NCBI GenBank assembly: GCA_030640325.1
Contig: DAOWJM010000106.1
Coordinates: 1 to 6,328, forward strand
Direction of reading: 5' to 3'
DNA from: Dehalococcoidia bacterium
GTDB lineage: Bacteria > Chloroflexota > Dehalococcoidia > Dehalococcoidales > BS750m-G39
Length of the DNA: 6,328 bases
Shown: in pieces, positions 5,110 to 6,328 of the stretch
Numbering within the stretch: position 1 is the first letter of the stretch
Layout of the letters: each line of letters opens with the position of its first letter
Made by a program: the position numbers and the translations under genes
The notes under the pieces: model-generated
Database searches by the model: none
Told to the model about the DNA's origin: nothing
The model's input: the letters and a program-made list of their open reading frames with translations, nothing else

Positions 5110-5613
5110 TCATTCTCGTTCTTCTTGTCCATGTTCTTCCTCCTTCTTTTGTTGTTCTTCTAATGCTTCCCGAGCTTCGTCACTAACAATATACCCTGCT
5201 AATGTTATACCGTGTTCCTTAAAGAAGAGATGCAGGGCAGTGTCCAAGAAGTTTCCGAGGGGCATATCAGGACGCCATCCCCAGAACTCTACTGCCGCCT
5301 TTTGCGCTGCCCTCATTATCGGTGTGTAGTCTGTAGTATATACCCTCGGAACAAATCTGATTTGTTGAGCATCAGCCAAAATATTTGTTTCTCTTGTTGG
5401 TTGCCGTACTTGCTTCCTAGCCTTAGTAATGGTACTACCCTTAGCCTCAGCAGTGGTATTACCATTTTGTTCAAAGTGAGTCTTCTTCCATTCTTGGAAA
5501 TAGTTATAGGTGCTCTTGCTTTTAAGATCCAGAGCCTTCACCTCAGGGTCGCTGGGTCGCTTCCCCTGGTCAAAGAGGGCAAAGGCTAATTCTTTTTTGG
5601 ATACATTTGCCAT
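5110..5613 (-). CDS. Small hypothetical protein with N-terminal HTH-like segment, possible DNA-binding regulator
   Basis: A 167-residue protein I do not recognise by name. Residues 5-42 (Lys-Lys-Glu-Leu-Ala...Gly-Lys-Arg-Pro-Ser-Asp-Pro-Glu-Val...Ser-Thr-Tyr-Asn-Tyr-Phe-Gln-Glu-Trp-Lys-Lys) look like a short helix-turn-helix of the type seen in small phage or plasmid proteins. A basic, polar linker (about 45-76) joins a second conserved-looking segment (about 88-142, with Phe-Trp-Gly-Trp and Phe-Leu-Asp-Thr-Ala-Leu). The tail (144-167) is almost all Glu, Lys, Gln and Arg. I choose the ATG at 5613 rather than the one at 5622 because AGGA sits 9 bases before it but directly against the other. 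It faces away from a field of GGTAGT repeats, one of which abuts its start codon, so it may bind them and control itself. That role is inference. Confidence 0.7.
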   Translation of the reverse strand: MANVSKKELAFALFDQGKRPSDPEVKALDLKSKSTYNYFQEWKKTHFEQNGNTTAEAKGSTITKARKQVRQPTRETNILADAQQIRFVPRVYTTDYTPIMRAAQKAAVEFWGWRPDMPLGNFLDTALHLFFKEHGITLAGYIVSDEAREALEEQQKKEEEHGQEERE

Positions 5614-5674
5614 GACTACCATTCCTATACTACCACTTTTTTACTACCCTCCACAACTACTAGAAAGGTAGTAA

Positions 5675-5680
5675 ATTATA
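5675..5680 (-). promoter_or_regulatory. Predicted -10 box for the small HTH-like gene
   Basis: The minus strand reads TATAAT here, 61 bases upstream of the ATG at 5613; no good -35 is visible at 16-18 bp. It lies between inverted GGTAGTAAA (5667-5675) and TTTACTACC (5687-5695), so a protein bound to those hexamers would cover the start site and the spacer. Confidence 0.45.
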
Positions 5681-5727
5681 GTGCTTTTTACTACCCTGAT
5701 GGTAGTTCTTAGAGGTAGTTCTCAAAG

Positions 5728-5762
5728 GTAGTTCTCAGAACATTCCGAGAACCGAGAACTAC
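5728..5762. repeat. Perfect 9-bp inverted repeat with extra GAGAAC copy
   Basis: GTAGTTCTC (5728-5736) and GAGAACTAC (5754-5762) are exact inverted repeats. GAGAAC occurs twice in tandem (5747-5752, 5754-5759), so GTTCTC at 5731 can pair with either. This closes the right end of the first cluster of three phased GGTAGTTCT units. Confidence 0.7.
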
Positions 5763-5808
5763 TATTTAGAATGCGAAATAAACAAAACCGCAAAACTAAA
5801 TGAGAAAG

Positions 5809-5821
5809 GGTAGTCACTACC
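5809..5821. promoter_or_regulatory. 13-bp palindromic operator-like site
   Basis: GGTAGT-C-ACTACC is a perfect palindrome around one central base, the tightest head-to-head pair in the repeat field and a classic shape for a homodimeric DNA-binding protein site. It borders the AT-rich stretch. Confidence 0.6.
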
Positions 5822-5891
5822 GTATCACTAATCAAGTGGTAGTAAATCATAGTAGTATTCACTACCTCTATGGTAGTTCTCAGAGGTAGCT

Positions 5892-6107
5892 GCCGTATTC
5901 AGTTCAGGGGTATTATGACCGGAAGGCAGCAGGCTTCCACTTACCAATGTTCTGTTGGGAGTGCTCGGATTCCTCTAACAAAATGCGCAAAGAGTCATAT
6001 GGAAGCGAACTTTCCTGCGCTACTAATAAAGCGTCTTTTTCTATAACTATCACTATTCATGGCAGATTTCTTAACAATAAGCGCTTTTGCTAAATTTGAA
6101 GTAGGGT
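5892..6107. other. Non-coding spacer between repeat field and zinc-ribbon gene
   Basis: About 215 bases in which I see no convincing gene or RNA. There is a small GGAAG/CTTCC hairpin (5921-5925, 5934-5938) and an imperfect repeat (AATAAAGCGTCTTTT at 6025-6039 and AATAAGCGCTTTT at 6076-6088). Two short overlapping ORFs (44 codons from ATG 5915 and 48 from ATG 5947) lack supporting codon or homology evidence. Confidence 0.45.
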
Positions 6108-6113
6108 TATAAT
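6087..6113 (+). promoter_or_regulatory. Predicted promoter of the zinc-ribbon-like gene
   Basis: A perfect TATAAT at 6108-6113 lies 29 bases before the ATG. TTGCTA at 6087-6092 (4 of 6) is 15 bases upstream of it, a short spacing, so the -35 is uncertain. Transcription would begin near 6120. Confidence 0.45.
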
Positions 6114-6142
6114 TTCAATACAATGCTTATCGGAGGCTAAAA

Positions 6143-6328
6143 ATGTACCATGTAAGTGAGGTTGAGGAATTCGACTGCAAGACCTGCCCGTTTTGCAACT
6201 GTACTCTTGATATGTCTAAAGACTTCTGTGCTGACATCAACCTGCGTCATGGGCTGTGCTTATTCGAATGCCATAACTGCGGCACTGTATATGAAGTGGT
6301 GCCGGTTATCGCTGCCTGGCAGGCTCAC
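6143..6328 (+). CDS. Cys-rich zinc-ribbon-like protein, 3' partial
   Basis: The frame is open through the window end; 62 residues are visible. ATG 6143 is set by CGGAGG (6131-6136) with 6 bases of spacing and by the -10 box at 6108. Eight cysteines occur in the first 46 residues (12, 15, 18, 20, 29, 39, 43, 46). Cys15-Pro-Phe-Cys18 and Cys43-His-Asn-Cys46-Gly form the two knuckles of a zinc ribbon, and the Cys12-x-x-Cys15 and Cys18-x-Cys20 overlap suggests a second metal ligand set or redundancy. The segment after the second knuckle (Thr-Val-Tyr-Glu-Val-Val-Pro) reads as the closing beta strand. It could be a small metal-binding regulator or the N-terminus of a larger enzyme; the missing part prevents a decision. 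It points away from the repeat field and the small HTH-like gene. Confidence 0.7.
   Translation, partial: MYHVSEVEEFDCKTCPFCNCTLDMSKDFCADINLRHGLCLFECHNCGTVYEVVPVIAAWQAH

Larger units (their letters stand above)
5615..5890. repeat. GGTAGT/ACTACC repeat field (13 exact hexamers)
   Basis: Exact ACTACC starts at 5615, 5629, 5643, 5690, 5816 and 5861. Exact GGTAGT starts at 5667, 5701, 5714, 5727, 5809, 5838 and 5872. One-mismatch copies lie at 5656, 5758, 5851 and 5885. Chance expectation for one hexamer on both strands of 276 bases is about 0.13. Spacings of 13 or 14 bases recur (5615/5629/5643/5656; 5701/5714/5727; 5872/5885), slightly over one helical turn. The longer unit in the right-facing copies is about GGTAGTTCTCAGA. 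An AT-rich stretch (about 5763-5808) sits in the middle. The layout resembles operator clusters, partition centromeres or iteron origins. It is not a CRISPR array: the repeats are too short, mixed in orientation and unevenly spaced. Confidence 0.88.
5667..5891 (+). repeat. Internal duplication: 54-bp block repeated 171 bp downstream
   Basis: Bases 5667-5720 and 5838-5891 align without gaps, 44 of 54 identical, and each contains GGTAGT, ACTACC, GGTAGT and GGTAG(T/C) at the same relative places. Both begin GGTAGTAAAT. Copy 1 contains the minus-strand -10 TATAAT and copy 2 has TATGAT at the equivalent position, so the block may be a duplicated operator-promoter unit. Confidence 0.8.

Noticed and set aside
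4990..5190. Short plus-strand coding stretch (...Val-Glu-Leu-Glu-Met-Phe-Val-Pro-Glu-Glu...)
   Set aside because: It lacks a start with a ribosome binding site and runs antisense into the 5110-5613 gene, where its residues become low-complexity.
5615..5890. CRISPR array
   Set aside because: Repeat units are only 6-13 bp, appear in both orientations and have irregular gaps; no cas gene is present.
6016..6042. Terminator-like CGCT/AGCG followed by T-rich sequence
   Set aside because: A 4-bp stem is too weak, and no upstream plus-strand gene needs it.
5915..6093. Two overlapping short ORFs (44 and 48 codons)
   Set aside because: They overlap each other in different frames. The longer has no ribosome binding site and the shorter only a weak one. 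The CWEC pair in the longer one is insufficient evidence.

Overview
The window looks like a bacterial chromosome segment with roughly mid-range GC, most consistent with an uncultured Chloroflexi/Dehalococcoidia-type bacterium. This placement is by family resemblance only: a T. maritima-like sirtuin next to a geranylgeranyl-reductase-family flavoprotein, a short DnaJ-like protein, and a lipoprotein of a type I associate with Chloroflexi. There is no rRNA or marker gene to confirm it.

Left part (1-4715), ordinary chromosomal genes. A B3/B4 tRNA-editing-type domain protein, cut by the window start, runs rightward to 604. It meets end-to-end, with no bases between, a leftward J-domain protein (605-1408). 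A divergent promoter region (about 1427-1456) with overlapping -10 boxes serves the J-domain gene to the left and a three-gene operon to the right. The operon is a Sir2 NAD-dependent deacylase (1608-2381), an FAD-dependent geranylgeranyl-reductase-family oxidoreductase (2384-3481) and a predicted lipoprotein (3486-4715). The lipoprotein looks like a gluzincin metallopeptidase whose first zinc histidine is replaced. Gaps of 2 and 4 bases support co-transcription. The predicted operon leader is about 145 nt long and holds a GC-rich hairpin, a second small hairpin before the ribosome binding site, and a possible 27-codon leader ORF.

Middle (4716-5109), a junction. A clear 5' half of tRNA-Lys(CTT) (4765-4806) stops abruptly in the 3' strand of the anticodon stem, and no 3' half is visible in the rest of the window. 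The fragment is bracketed by a 10-bp direct repeat. It is followed by a 9-bp hairpin and two sets of short tandem repeats. This looks like one end of an integrated or deleted element.

Right part (5110-6328), accessory-looking. A leftward gene for a small protein with an N-terminal helix-turn-helix-like segment and a highly charged tail (5110-5613) is preceded by an unusual repeat field (5615-5890). That field has thirteen exact GGTAGT/ACTACC hexamers in both orientations, 13-14 bp phasing, perfect inverted pairs, a 13-bp palindrome, an AT-rich core and an internal duplication offset by 171 bp. Several hexamers overlap the small gene's predicted promoter and start codon, so autoregulation, partition or replication-origin roles are all plausible. 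This field is the most notable feature of the window. The window ends inside a rightward gene for a Cys-rich zinc-ribbon-like protein (6143 onward) with a good promoter -10 and ribosome binding site.
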